From: CANHVK01 sp044232905 | GTDB lineage: Bacteria > Bacteroidota > Bacteroidia > Flavobacteriales_D > Crocinitomicaceae | Length of the DNA: 64,000 nt | Direction: 5' to 3' | Assembly: GCA_044232905.1 (NCBI GenBank) | Contig: JBIIKZ010000002.1 | Coordinates: forward strand, 62,001-126,000 | Shown here: positions 7,291 through 16,872 of the stretch, piece by piece | Numbering within the stretch: position 1 is the first letter of the stretch | Layout of the letters: each line of letters begins with the position of its first letter | Position numbers and translations under genes: made by a program | Notes under the pieces: model-generated | Database searches by the model: none | Seen by the model: the letters and a program-made list of their open reading frames with translations, nothing else | Told to the model about the DNA's origin: nothing

Positions 7291-10140
7291 TTATAGTACG
7301 ATGTTAACGATTCGACCTGGAACTACGATCAACTTCTTTGGAGATTTACCCTCTAAATATTTATTCATTTCTTGCATTCCCATCACGTGTTCTTCAATTT
7401 CTTTTACCGCCATACTTGCTGGTAAATCTACTTTAAAGCGCACTTTTCCATTAAAGGATATTGGATACGAGAATGAATCAGAAACTAAATATGCTTCATT
7501 ACAAATCGGGAAAACTGCATAACTCAAAGTTCCTGCTTCATGTCCTAATTTCACCCATAATTCTTCACAAATATGTGGCGCATATGGCGACAATAAAACA
7601 ACCAATTCTGTTAACACTTCACGGTTATTACATTTTTGTTCACCTAATTCATTCGTTGCAATCATAAAGTTGGAAACCCCCGTATTAAAAGAGAAACGCT
7701 CTAAATCAGAAGTCACTTTTTGAATGGTTTTATGTAAGGTTTTTAATGCATCTTTACTTGCTTCTCCTTCCGTAACAATAAAAGAATTGTCTGGTCCTTG
7801 ATGAAACAATCTCCAAAACTTACGTAAGAAATTATGTACGCCATTAATCCCTTTTGTATCCCAAGGTTTCGCTTGTTCAATTGGACCCAAAAACATTTCA
7901 TACATACGTAAAGTATCCGCGCCAAATTTTTCAACCAACTCATCCGGTGTTTGAACGTTGAATTTAGATTTAGACATTTTCTCTACCTCTGTACCACAAA
8001 CGTAAGAACCATCGTCTTCTAAAATAAAATCTGCGTTTTTATATTCTTCTCGCCAATTTTTAAAAGCTTCCGTATCTAATTTGTCATTGTCTACAATAGA
8101 GATATCTACATGTAATGGAATTGTATTGTATTCGTCTTTTTTCGAAGCTGTTACAAAGGTGTTTCCATCAATAGTTCGGTAAACAAAACTACTTCTTCCC
8201 AAAATCATCCCTTGATTAATCATTTTTTGGAATGGTTCATCAAAAGAAATGAACCCTTGATCGAATAAAAACTTGTTCCAAAAACGAGCATACAACAAAT
8301 GACCCGTTGCATGTTCTGAACCTCCGATGTATAAATCGACACTATTCCAATAATCTGCTTTTTCTTTACTAGCAAAAGCGTCTACATTATTTGCATCCAT
8401 GTATCGTAAAAAATACCAAGAACTTCCAGCCCAACCTGGCATGGTATTTAATTCTAATGGAAACACCGATTTATTGTCAATTAACTCATTAGATACAACG
8501 GTATTTTTAGTTGTATCCCAAGCCCAGTATTTTGAATTACCTAGTGGCGGTTGGCCGTCCTCTGTTGGTAAGTATTTTTCAACTTCTGGAAGAACAATTG
8601 GTAAGTGTTTTACGTCAATCATTTTTGGTAAACCATCTTGATAATATACAGGAAATGGTTCACCCCAATAACGTTGTCTAGAGAAAACCGCGTCACGTAA
8701 ACGATAGTTTGTTTTGCCTTTTCCGAGTCCACGAGATTCTATTTCCGCTATTGCTTTTTTCATTGCGTCTTTGACTTCCAACCCGGTAAGGAAATCAGAA
8801 TTTGCTATTTTTCCAGATTTCTCTGCATAAGCAGCTTCTGAAACATCGATGTTCTCAAAGATGTTTTTGATCTCGATATTAAAGTGCTTTGCAAAATCCC
8901 AATCGCGTTGATCGCCACATGGTACTGCCATCACAGCACCTGTTCCATAGGATGCCAATACGTAATCACCAATCCAAATTTGAATTTTTTCTCCAGTAAA
9001 TGGGTGCAACGCATACGCGCCAGTAAATTGTCCTGAAATATTCTTCACGTCGGATTGACGGTCACGTTCTGACTTTAAAGACGCTGTTTTTTTGTAATCT
9101 TCAATTGCTGTTTTATATGCTTCTGTCGTAATCACATCCACCAATGGATGTTCTGGTGCTAATACCATAAACGAAACCCCAAAAACGGTGTCAGGACGAG
9201 TTGTAAACACCTCTATAACCTGCTCTTCAATCTGTAATCTGTAATCTGTAATCTGTAAATCTCTCGCTACCTGGAATTTCAATGAACAACCTGTCGATTT
9301 TCCAATCCAATTTCGTTGAATGTCTTTTACGGAATCGGTCCAATCCAATCCTTCCAATCCTGTCAATAAGCGTTCTGCATACGCTTTGATACGCATCGAC
9401 CATTGACGCATTAACTTTTGCTCAACTGGGTAACCTCCTCGTTCCGAAACACCATTCACAATCTCATCGTTTGCTAATACTGTTCCTAACTTAGGACACC
9501 AATTTACCCATGAGTCCGCTAAAAATGCCAAACGATAGGTTTGTAGAATAGCTTCTTTTTGGTTAGCAGTATACGAATTCCATTCCTCCGCTATAAAAAT
9601 TATTTCACAATCGGAACACGCATCTATATTTTTATTTCCTTCTTTTTCAAATACTTCTATCAACGAAGAAATTCGTTCTGCTTTGTCTGTCGTATTATCA
9701 TAAAAACAATCAAACAACTGCATGAATATCCATTGCGTCCATTTATAATATTCTGGACTAGAAGTTCGTACCTCACGCGACCAATCAAAGGAAAAACCTA
9801 CATTATCCAACTGATCTCTGTAACGTAATATATTCTCTTCTGTCGTAACTGATGGATGTTGACCGGTTTGAATCGCATATTGTTCTGCTGGCAAACCAAA
9901 TGAATCATACCCCATAGGATGTAATACATTGAATCCTTTCAAACGTTTATATCGCGCATAAATATCCGAAGCAATATATCCTAGTGGGTGTCCAACATGT
10001 AAGCCTGCACCTGAAGGATATGGAAACATATCGAGCACATAATATTTTGGTTTATCAGAAGTGTCTGGCGTTTTAAAAGTTTGATTTTCAGCCCAAAATT
10101 TTCTCCATTTTGTTTCTATCTCGCGAAATGTATATTCCAT
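7291..10140 (-). CDS. leuS: Leucyl-tRNA synthetase
   Basis: This class Ia synthetase attaches leucine to tRNA-Leu. The HIGH-type signature appears as GLHVGHPLG (near residue 47), the KMSKS loop as EKMSKSKFN (near 720), and the editing domain has the FTTRPDTVFG motif. At 949 residues it is of Bacteroidota type, including the extra segment with EEWNSYTANQKEAILQ before WVNWCP. Unusually, residues about 293-303 (LQITDYRLQI) are encoded by four tandem 7-bp ACAGATT repeats, at the connection into the editing domain. The gene stands alone with a hairpin after it. Confidence 0.97.
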   Translation of the reverse strand: MEYTFREIETKWRKFWAENQTFKTPDTSDKPKYYVLDMFPYPSGAGLHVGHPLGYIASDIYARYKRLKGFNVLHPMGYDSFGLPAEQYAIQTGQHPSVTTEENILRYRDQLDNVGFSFDWSREVRTSSPEYYKWTQWIFMQLFDCFYDNTTDKAERISSLIEVFEKEGNKNIDACSDCEIIFIAEEWNSYTANQKEAILQTYRLAFLADSWVNWCPKLGTVLANDEIVNGVSERGGYPVEQKLMRQWSMRIKAYAERLLTGLEGLDWTDSVKDIQRNWIGKSTGCSLKFQVARDLQITDYRLQIEEQVIEVFTTRPDTVFGVSFMVLAPEHPLVDVITTEAYKTAIEDYKKTASLKSERDRQSDVKNISGQFTGAYALHPFTGEKIQIWIGDYVLASYGTGAVMAVPCGDQRDWDFAKHFNIEIKNIFENIDVSEAAYAEKSGKIANSDFLTGLEVKDAMKKAIAEIESRGLGKGKTNYRLRDAVFSRQRYWGEPFPVYYQDGLPKMIDVKHLPIVLPEVEKYLPTEDGQPPLGNSKYWAWDTTKNTVVSNELIDNKSVFPLELNTMPGWAGSSWYFLRYMDANNVDAFASKEKADYWNSVDLYIGGSEHATGHLLYARFWNKFLFDQGFISFDEPFQKMINQGMILGRSSFVYRTIDGNTFVTASKKDEYNTIPLHVDISIVDNDKLDTEAFKNWREEYKNADFILEDDGSYVCGTEVEKMSKSKFNVQTPDELVEKFGADTLRMYEMFLGPIEQAKPWDTKGINGVHNFLRKFWRLFHQGPDNSFIVTEGEASKDALKTLHKTIQKVTSDLERFSFNTGVSNFMIATNELGEQKCNNREVLTELVVLLSPYAPHICEELWVKLGHEAGTLSYAVFPICNEAYLVSDSFSYPISFNGKVRFKVDLPASMAVKEIEEHVMGMQEMNKYLEGKSPKKLIVVPGRIVNIVL
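9229..9262 (-). repeat. In-frame 7-bp microsatellite inside leuS
   Basis: On the minus strand this reads as four copies of ACAGATT plus a partial copy. A 7-bp unit returns to frame every 21 bases, so it encodes the seven-residue period LQITDYR followed by LQI. The same unit family occurs at 32959, 34131 and 40454. Confidence 0.85.
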
Positions 10141-10197
10141 GCTACTAACTTATTTTTTGAAAAAGTAAAGATAGAATATTTTTAAACGCATTATACG

Positions 10198-11325
10198 CTA
10201 ATCCAATGCTAATATCTTACTCGCTACCTTTTCACTCGCACTTCCATTCCCCAACATCGCTATCAAAGTCGCACAATCTTGCTCCTGTTGCGCACGTTTT
10301 TTTCCACCTCTTAACACATACGATAATTCTTCTACAACTTGGTCCACATTACAAGCATCCTGAATTAATTCGCGTACCACCTCGCGGTCAAAAATCAAAT
10401 TGACTAATGAAATAAACTTAATTTTAATTAAACGTTTCGCAATAGTATAAGAAATTGGCGAAGCGATATAACATACTACCTGCGGAACTCCAAAAAGTGC
10501 AGTTTCCAAGGTTGCAGTACCTGAAGTCACTAATGCTGCCTCAGCAGATTCTAGAATTTCATAGGTTTTTCCAAACAAAATTTTTGCATCATAGCCCTCA
10601 ATAAATGGCGCATAAAAAGTTTCTTCCAATGAAGGTGCCCCAGCAATAACAAATTGATATTCCGAAAATTTACCCGCAGCCTCTAACATCACAGGTAATT
10701 TCGTGCTAACCTCTTGCCTTCTGCTCCCTGGTAAAATTGCTACAATCGGTTTTTCACTTTTTTCCGGGTACTGAGAATTCGGGTACTGAGGCTCTCGAAG
10801 TTCACGAAGTACTCGATAGTCCGCTATCGCATCAACCAAAGGATTGCCAACATACTCCACTTCCATACCATATTTCTTGAAAAACGCTGTTTCAAAAGGG
10901 AAAATGGTAAACAAAGTGTCTACGTATTTTTTGATCTTATACACGCGTGATTCTTTCCAAGCCCACACCTTCGGAGATATGTAATAATAGACTATAATTC
11001 CCTGTGATTTAGCCCATTTGGCCATCCGTAAATTAAATCCTGGATAATCAATCAAAACAAGTGCATCTGGTTGAAAAACAAGAATATCCTCCCTACACTT
11101 TTTGAAATTTTGTACGATACGACCTAAATTCATTACGACTTCCACAAAACCCATAAAAGCCAAAGCTTTATAATGTTTTTCTGGCTTCCGGGATGCTGCT
11201 TTCTCCATTAAATCACCCCCCCAAAAACGAATATCAATGGAGGAATCTTTTTGAATTAATGCCTTAATTAAATTGGATCCATGTAAATCACCCGATGCTT
11301 CTCCAGCTATTAAAAAAAGCTTCAT
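10198..11325 (-). CDS. lpxB: Lipid-A-disaccharide synthase
   Basis: This peripheral membrane glycosyltransferase (family GT19) joins UDP-2,3-diacylglucosamine and lipid X in lipid A synthesis. The 375 residues show the family N-terminus FLIAGEASGDLHGSNLI, the segment IDYPGFNLRMAKWAK, YYISPKVWAWKESR, and LPGSRRQEV in the nucleotide-binding half. The C-terminal donor site holds TSGTATLETALFGVPQVV. Length is normal. It sits 4 bases after a small membrane-protein gene and is probably co-transcribed with it. Confidence 0.96.
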   Translation of the reverse strand: MKLFLIAGEASGDLHGSNLIKALIQKDSSIDIRFWGGDLMEKAASRKPEKHYKALAFMGFVEVVMNLGRIVQNFKKCREDILVFQPDALVLIDYPGFNLRMAKWAKSQGIIVYYYISPKVWAWKESRVYKIKKYVDTLFTIFPFETAFFKKYGMEVEYVGNPLVDAIADYRVLRELREPQYPNSQYPEKSEKPIVAILPGSRRQEVSTKLPVMLEAAGKFSEYQFVIAGAPSLEETFYAPFIEGYDAKILFGKTYEILESAEAALVTSGTATLETALFGVPQVVCYIASPISYTIAKRLIKIKFISLVNLIFDREVVRELIQDACNVDQVVEELSYVLRGGKKRAQQEQDCATLIAMLGNGSASEKVASKILALD

Positions 11326-11329
11326 CGAG

Positions 11330-11647
11330 TTATTTTATATATTGAACGTATACGATGTAAGGAATAAAAGACATCGATGCTAATATAATTCCTGTAGTAA
11401 AGTTATAGCGACGTTTATTTAAAGACCAATAAAACCAACTAAGATTAGCAATCACCGAAATCGAAAGAATTTTACAGCGAAAAATATCATTGGTAAAAAA
11501 CATATCCCAGTAATAATCAAACCTTAAAAAACTTGAATTATCAATCCAAGGATAAATAAATTCCACAATAGGTGTTGCCAAAAAAACGGTTACTATTCCG
11601 AGTAATAGTCCGTATGTATGTTGTTTACTCCAATAGCGTAGATTCAT
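11330..11647 (-). CDS. Small multi-pass membrane protein of unknown function
   Basis: A 105-residue protein with about three hydrophobic segments (about 13-31, 55-75 and 82-102), rich in aromatic residues. No family is recognised. It lies directly before lpxB with a 4-base gap, so a role in the envelope is plausible but only inferred. A TATCTTTG promoter box ends four bases before the ATG, which supports this start and suggests a leaderless mRNA. Confidence 0.75.
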   Translation of the reverse strand: MNLRYWSKQHTYGLLLGIVTVFLATPIVEFIYPWIDNSSFLRFDYYWDMFFTNDIFRCKILSISVIANLSWFYWSLNKRRYNFTTGIILASMSFIPYIVYVQYIK

Positions 11648-11651
11648 AACT

Positions 11652-11659
11652 CAAAGATA
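11652..11659 (-). promoter_or_regulatory. -7 box of the lpxB-operon promoter
   Basis: TATCTTTG on the minus strand matches the Bacteroidota TAnnTTTG element and lies 4 bases before the ATG at 11647. No clear -33 TTG was found. Confidence 0.55.
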
Positions 11660-11703
11660 AAGACTTTTTGTTTTGAAACATTTAATATAATTGAAATTAA
11701 ATC

Positions 11704-11711
11704 TACATTTG
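11704..11711 (+). promoter_or_regulatory. -7 box of the rnpA promoter
   Basis: TACATTTG matches TAnnTTTG and ends 5 bases before the rnpA ATG, predicting transcription from at or near the start codon. It is divergent from the box at 11652-11659. Confidence 0.55.
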
Positions 11712-11716
11712 TTAAT

Positions 11717-12109
11717 ATGAATCAAACCCTTGGTAAAGAATATAAACTCTGCAGTCAAAAAATTATTCAACAAATTTTTGAAGAAAAACGTTCTATAAAA
11801 CAATTTCCTTTTGTAATTAATTATTGTTTTGCGGAATTGCCTTCGGATAAATCATTTCAAATCGTAATCGCTGCACCAAAACGTATTTTCAGAAAAGCGC
11901 ACGACCGAAACAGAATCAAACGTTTGTGTAGAGAAACCATTCGAAAAAACAAATACCTATTAGAAGAATATCTTTCAGCGGCGAATAAACAAATCGCACT
12001 TTTTTTTGTTTATACGAATAAAGAAGAAATGGTGTATGATGTGCTTTTAAAAAAAACGGAATCACTATTTAAAAAACTAATCATAGAATTAAGTAAATTA
12101 GACGCTTAA
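11717..12109 (+). CDS. rnpA: Ribonuclease P protein component
   Basis: This basic protein of 130 residues helps the RNase P RNA trim tRNA 5' leaders. The family signature is clear: APKRIFRKAHDRNRIKRLCRE, containing the RNR core. Usually rnpA follows rpmH; here the upstream gene is divergent and rpmH is absent. It is the first gene of a plus-strand set with the S41 protease (24-base gap) and an O-antigen ligase-like gene. Confidence 0.93.
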   Translation: MNQTLGKEYKLCSQKIIQQIFEEKRSIKQFPFVINYCFAELPSDKSFQIVIAAPKRIFRKAHDRNRIKRLCRETIRKNKYLLEEYLSAANKQIALFFVYTNKEEMVYDVLLKKTESLFKKLIIELSKLDA

Positions 12110-12133
12110 TTCATTTAGCAACCCGACTACATT

Positions 12134-13759
12134 ATGCAAAAAATACTTTTTTTAATTCTAGTTCTCTCTTTTTCGCTGCAAATTGAAGCACAATCTAACG
12201 GATTCGAACTTATCAAAGGAATGGAATTGATGGACTTAATTCATCAAAATCTAGAATTGCATTATGTAGATGAACCAAAACCAGGGAAACTTTGCAAGGT
12301 GGCGATTGATGCAATGTTGAAAGAATTAGATCCATACACCGTTTATTACCATGAAGCTAACATGGAAGATTATAGAATGATGACCACGGGTCAATATGGT
12401 GGAATCGGCGCATTAATTCGTAAAATCGATAATTGTATCTACATATCCGAACCTTATGAAGGTAATCCTGCACAAAAATCAGGGTTGAAAGCGGGCGATA
12501 AAATCATTTCAATCGATGGGAAAGATATGTGTAATAAACCATCCGACGATGTTTCAGCTGCTTTGAAAGGTCCTAAAGGAACAACAATTCAAGTAAAGGT
12601 TTTAAGAGATGGGAAAGAATTAAATTTACCTATAACCAGAGACGAAATTAAAATCCCGGATGTACCTTATGCCGGTATATTGACAAACAATATAGGGTAT
12701 ATAAAATTAAATAGCTTTACACAAACTGCTTCCGAAGAAGTGATTAAAGCATTTAAAGAATTGAAAGAAAAAGGAATGAAGGAGTTAATTTTAGATCTAC
12801 GAGAAAACGGAGGTGGTTTACTCATGGAAGCTGTTAAAATAGTCAATATGTTCGTTCCTAAAAATCAACTTGTTGTTAGTACAAAAGGAAGAATTCAAGA
12901 TGAAAACAAACTCTATATAACAACGGAAGAACCTTTAGATCTTACTATTCCTTTAGTCGTGTTAATTGATGAAGGATCCGCATCAGCGAGTGAAATTGTT
13001 TCTGGTAGTTTACAAGATTTAGACCGTGCTGTAATCATAGGAACCACATCCTATGGTAAAGGATTAGTACAACGTACATTCGACCTAAAATACGGATCAA
13101 AAATGAAACTAACAATAGCAAAATATTATACGCCTTCTGGACGTTGTGTTCAAAAACTAGAATACTACGAAAAAGCAGAAGGTGAACGTCCACATGCGAT
13201 TGCAGATTCTTTGATCAAAAAATTCAAAACATCAAATGGGCGAGAAGTAATTGATGGAAGAGGAATAGAACCGGATATCAAAATAAAAGAAAAAGAATTT
13301 AGTAGACTTACAGCCATGTTGGTAAACAAAAATTTGATCTTTAATTATGCTACTAATTACGCCAACACACACAATACGATTCTAGACGCATCTACTTTTA
13401 CTTTATCGAAAGAAGATTATGAAGGATTTAAAAAATTAGTCTTAAAAGATACGTTTGATTATTCTACTGCATCGGAAGAAATGCTGCGAAAAATGCGTAA
13501 AACCGCAGAAGAAGAAGGGTATTTTGAGGATTCTAAAACAGAATACGATGCTTTATTTAAAAAATTAACCCCATCCAAAGAAAGTGATTTAGAAAAATTC
13601 AAAACTGAAATAACTAACATTTTAGAAAATGAAATTGTTTCTAGATACTATTTCCAAAAAGGTAGAGCTGTTCATGCATTTAAGTCCGATGATTTCGTTG
13701 AAAAAGCAAAAGAAATTCTACAAAATTCAAAAGAAATAAATACGATATTGAAAAAATAG
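12134..13759 (+). CDS. S41 C-terminal processing peptidase
   Basis: This is an exported serine protease of 541 residues with a signal peptide (about 1-19, ending at IEAQ). A PDZ domain follows at about 85-165 (PYEGNPAQKSGLKAGDKIISIDG), then the S41 catalytic domain. The catalytic pair is Ser284 in GSASASE and Lys309 in SYGKGLVQ, 25 residues apart as in E. coli Tsp. The C-terminal part is mostly helical and charged. CtpA/Prc-type enzymes cut envelope proteins at their C-termini. It lies between rnpA and an O-antigen ligase-like gene with short gaps. Confidence 0.93.
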   Translation: MQKILFLILVLSFSLQIEAQSNGFELIKGMELMDLIHQNLELHYVDEPKPGKLCKVAIDAMLKELDPYTVYYHEANMEDYRMMTTGQYGGIGALIRKIDNCIYISEPYEGNPAQKSGLKAGDKIISIDGKDMCNKPSDDVSAALKGPKGTTIQVKVLRDGKELNLPITRDEIKIPDVPYAGILTNNIGYIKLNSFTQTASEEVIKAFKELKEKGMKELILDLRENGGGLLMEAVKIVNMFVPKNQLVVSTKGRIQDENKLYITTEEPLDLTIPLVVLIDEGSASASEIVSGSLQDLDRAVIIGTTSYGKGLVQRTFDLKYGSKMKLTIAKYYTPSGRCVQKLEYYEKAEGERPHAIADSLIKKFKTSNGREVIDGRGIEPDIKIKEKEFSRLTAMLVNKNLIFNYATNYANTHNTILDASTFTLSKEDYEGFKKLVLKDTFDYSTASEEMLRKMRKTAEEEGYFEDSKTEYDALFKKLTPSKESDLEKFKTEITNILENEIVSRYYFQKGRAVHAFKSDDFVEKAKEILQNSKEINTILKK

Positions 13760-13772
13760 TCGTTAAAATACT

Positions 13773-15308
13773 ATGTTGCTTCAAAAAACGAATGCTAAAA
13801 ACATCCAATTACTATTACTAGTTGGCTGTTTTTCAGTTATTATAGGATTATTATTTAGTAAAGCAATTCTATCATTAAGTACAGCATACTTAATACTTCT
13901 ATTTATTCTACGTGGAAATTATTCAGAAGGATATACACGTTTAAAAAAAAATAAAGCTTTCCTCTTTTTCCTTTTATTTATTGCGTTTTATGGACTTTCA
14001 TTATTTTGGTCATCCTTGATTTATAAAGGACTATCAGACTTACTCTCTAAATGCAATTTGATACTTTTACCGATTGTTTTAATCGCTTTACCAGCATTAT
14101 CTAGTAAAAATAAAGCATCCATTTTAGGTCTATTTGCAGCATGTGTAATTATAGAAAGCAGTATAAATTTCACCCTTTATGAACTTAATTTCTCTCCGGA
14201 TAAAGACATAAGAACTATGTCTTTATTTGTTTCACACATTCGATTTTCACTCTTTGTTGTTTTTGCGATCTTTATCCTAGCCTACCAAAAACAAGCGAAA
14301 ATCAGTCTCAAAATAATACACTGGTTGGGAATTGCATGGTTACTATTTTACACCTACTATGCGCAAGTATTAAGTGGGGTATTAGCATTATCTATTTCCA
14401 GTATTATGCTATTAATCCTTGGATTAAAAAATTCGAAAAAATGGGTTAAAATTTGTTCGCTCATTAGTATTGTTACACTTATAAGTGCTTTAATTATGAG
14501 TGTATTATTTTTTAACAAGAATAACTATGAAAATATAAACTTAAAATCATATCCTAAATACACAAAATTAGGACACCTATACACCCATGATACTATTTCC
14601 AAAGCAATGGAAAATGGATATCCATTACATTGTTTTATCAACGAACAAGAATTAGATAGTACTTGGAAAACAAAATCAAACATCACACTTAACACATATA
14701 CTAAAAATAATTTTAGCTATCGTTCGGTATTAATTCGATATTTAACTTCTAAAGGACTTACAAAAGATGCTGAAGGAGTAAACAAATTATCGCAAGAAGA
14801 CATCAAAAATATAACATTAGGCATACCTTCCATTCTTCATCTAAAAGCAGGTTTGCAAAACCGAATAAACGAATTAAAATACGAACTAAATAGTCGCGAA
14901 AATCCAAACGGTCATAGTCTTCTACATCGGATAGAATACTGGAAAACAGGCTGGTCAATATTTAAACAACACTGGATAATTGGAACAGGAATTGGTGATT
15001 ATAAAGAAACCTATCAACAGGAATACACAAAATCAAACTCCATACTAGAACCAAAAAACAGACTAGAAAGCCATAACCAATTTTTAGGAATCGCAATAGC
15101 AACTGGTACAATTGGAGTACTTTTGTTTTTAGTGCATATCGCCTATACATTTAGAATGTTTTGGCGTAAAAAAGAATTTATTCCTGTTCTTTTTCTTTCC
15201 ATTTGTATTGCGTCTTTTTTGGTAGAAGATACTTTAACTACCCTTGCAGGTATGAGTTTTTATAGTTTCTTTATTGGATTATTTTTGAATAACCAATCAA
15301 AAAAATAA
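13773..15308 (+). CDS. O-antigen ligase/polymerase-family membrane protein
   Basis: A 511-residue polytopic membrane protein with about ten hydrophobic segments and a large central extracytoplasmic loop (about 260-400). The loop ends in WIIGTGIGDYKETYQQEY and a following ESHNQFLGIAIATGTIG segment, which is the Wzy_C/O-antigen ligase pattern. Such proteins polymerise or transfer O-polysaccharide at the periplasmic face of the inner membrane. Ligase and polymerase cannot be separated from sequence. It starts 13 bases after the protease gene; its stop codon abuts the stop codon of the convergent DUF1501 gene with no gap. Confidence 0.8.
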   Translation: MLLQKTNAKNIQLLLLVGCFSVIIGLLFSKAILSLSTAYLILLFILRGNYSEGYTRLKKNKAFLFFLLFIAFYGLSLFWSSLIYKGLSDLLSKCNLILLPIVLIALPALSSKNKASILGLFAACVIIESSINFTLYELNFSPDKDIRTMSLFVSHIRFSLFVVFAIFILAYQKQAKISLKIIHWLGIAWLLFYTYYAQVLSGVLALSISSIMLLILGLKNSKKWVKICSLISIVTLISALIMSVLFFNKNNYENINLKSYPKYTKLGHLYTHDTISKAMENGYPLHCFINEQELDSTWKTKSNITLNTYTKNNFSYRSVLIRYLTSKGLTKDAEGVNKLSQEDIKNITLGIPSILHLKAGLQNRINELKYELNSRENPNGHSLLHRIEYWKTGWSIFKQHWIIGTGIGDYKETYQQEYTKSNSILEPKNRLESHNQFLGIAIATGTIGVLLFLVHIAYTFRMFWRKKEFIPVLFLSICIASFLVEDTLTTLAGMSFYSFFIGLFLNNQSKK

Positions 15309-16862
15309 TTAAGCTTTCAACTTAACAAAATTTATTTTCTCTTCTCCAGAATTCTTTTGTATACGCAAAATATAATTTCCCGCCGGCAACTCAGTAAAAT
15401 CAAGGGCTAATTTATGCATTTCTTGTTCAAGCATGCCTTCATACATATTCTGTTGCTCCTGTCCTAATAATGAATAAACTGAAACTTTGACAAATTCATT
15501 TACTGTAGCAATCCGAAGTGTAGCAGAAATTGAAACCGGATTAGGATATAGCAAAGTCATAGAACCATTTTCAGCCAAATCATCCAAACGTAATGTGCAA
15601 CCACCTATTATTTGATGAAACTTAATTTCATGTGCAAACATTTTTTGTATATCTACAGGCGAAACCTCAAACCAATCTTTTAATATAGAAGCATATACAT
15701 CCCTGAAATCGATCTCCATAGGTACGCCTTCTTGATTTATTATTTGATCTGTAATAATTGGATTATTACCATAAATAGGTGTTTCTAAACAAGTTCCAAA
15801 CAAAAATAATGGTGCAGCATCTCCATGATCTGTTCCAAAACTAGCATTCGACGCAATTTGTCGACCAAACTCTGAAAATGTCATCCCTGCTACGCGTTTA
15901 TCTAAACCAAGTAAAGTAAGGTCATCTTGAAAGGCTTCTATTGCATCTGAAACGGATTGTAATAAATTCGCGTGGTTTCCAAGGGTTGTATCCGTATATA
16001 ATACTTGTGAATCATGTGTGTCAAAACCAGGTATATTTACGACGTACACATTCGTTTTCAAACCACCTGAAATCATTTGAGCAACATACTTCAATTGTGT
16101 AGCTAACTGATTCTTTGAGTCGTATTTTTTAGATAAATTGTTACCTTTTTGTGCTGCATCCAGTACACGTGTACCATACTTATTTGTTTGAGCGATAATT
16201 GTACTTAAAAATTCCATGTGACTACCATAATAGGTACCATCATTTACTGCAGCTGATAAAGATACATTCACCGCATCATTTGGATTATTAACGGTATGTG
16301 AGAAATTGCCTAAAACACCTTGACATGTAGCAGAAACTTCATAACCCATACTAATCGCAAAAGGGTCTTTATGTGTTTCATCCGGATAACCCTCTGGAAA
16401 ACCTGGGTAATCATTGTCAAAATTTCTACCTAACCAACCAGTTGTAATCGTTTGTTCTAGTGATCCACTTGTCCATATATCCGTAGAACGAAAATGCGAG
16501 CGATTTTGTACTGGATACCCAACATTTTGTACCACAGATAATTTACCTTTCTGCAATAAATTTGCCATCCCTGTCATTGCTGGATGAAAGGCGTTTTTTG
16601 GATTCACCTGAATTAATTTATTCTCTGGAAGAATGATATTTGTTCGTTGCTTGTATAAATTTGCATAGAAATCCATGGGGATTACAGTATTTAATCCATC
16701 ATTTCCCCCGTTAAGACAAATTAATACTAATACTTTATCTTCTACACTTCGTTTTAAATTAAATAAGGGCTCAGTTACGGCTGCATAACTATAATTCTTG
16801 AACATAAAAGGTATAGTCAATGATGCAAGGGCTGAATTTTTTATAAACTTTCTTCTTTCCAT
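15309..16862 (-). CDS. DUF1501 secreted protein with type IX sorting domain
   Basis: This 517-residue protein has an N-terminal Tat-like export signal (MERRKFIKNSALASL). The DUF1501 body has LICLNGGNDGLNTVIP, HFRSTDIWTSGS, an FDTHDSQ segment and FSEFGRQIASN; the fold is related to alkaline phosphatase/sulfatase enzymes. The last ~80 residues form a T9SS type A sorting domain, with LYPNPVSISATLRI, KVSVYSLLGQE and LPAGNYILRIQK. It should therefore pass the outer membrane through T9SS. It is paired with the DUF1800 gene (10 bases apart), the usual arrangement in many phyla. Substrate unknown. Confidence 0.88.
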   Translation of the reverse strand: MERRKFIKNSALASLTIPFMFKNYSYAAVTEPLFNLKRSVEDKVLVLICLNGGNDGLNTVIPMDFYANLYKQRTNIILPENKLIQVNPKNAFHPAMTGMANLLQKGKLSVVQNVGYPVQNRSHFRSTDIWTSGSLEQTITTGWLGRNFDNDYPGFPEGYPDETHKDPFAISMGYEVSATCQGVLGNFSHTVNNPNDAVNVSLSAAVNDGTYYGSHMEFLSTIIAQTNKYGTRVLDAAQKGNNLSKKYDSKNQLATQLKYVAQMISGGLKTNVYVVNIPGFDTHDSQVLYTDTTLGNHANLLQSVSDAIEAFQDDLTLLGLDKRVAGMTFSEFGRQIASNASFGTDHGDAAPLFLFGTCLETPIYGNNPIITDQIINQEGVPMEIDFRDVYASILKDWFEVSPVDIQKMFAHEIKFHQIIGGCTLRLDDLAENGSMTLLYPNPVSISATLRIATVNEFVKVSVYSLLGQEQQNMYEGMLEQEMHKLALDFTELPAGNYILRIQKNSGEEKINFVKLKA

Positions 16863-16872
16863 AATTCTATCC

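Noticed and set aside
13773..15308. A complete polysaccharide gene cluster
   Set aside because: Only single O-antigen ligase/polymerase-type genes and one Wzz gene are present, without glycosyltransferases, flippase or sugar-nucleotide genes around them.
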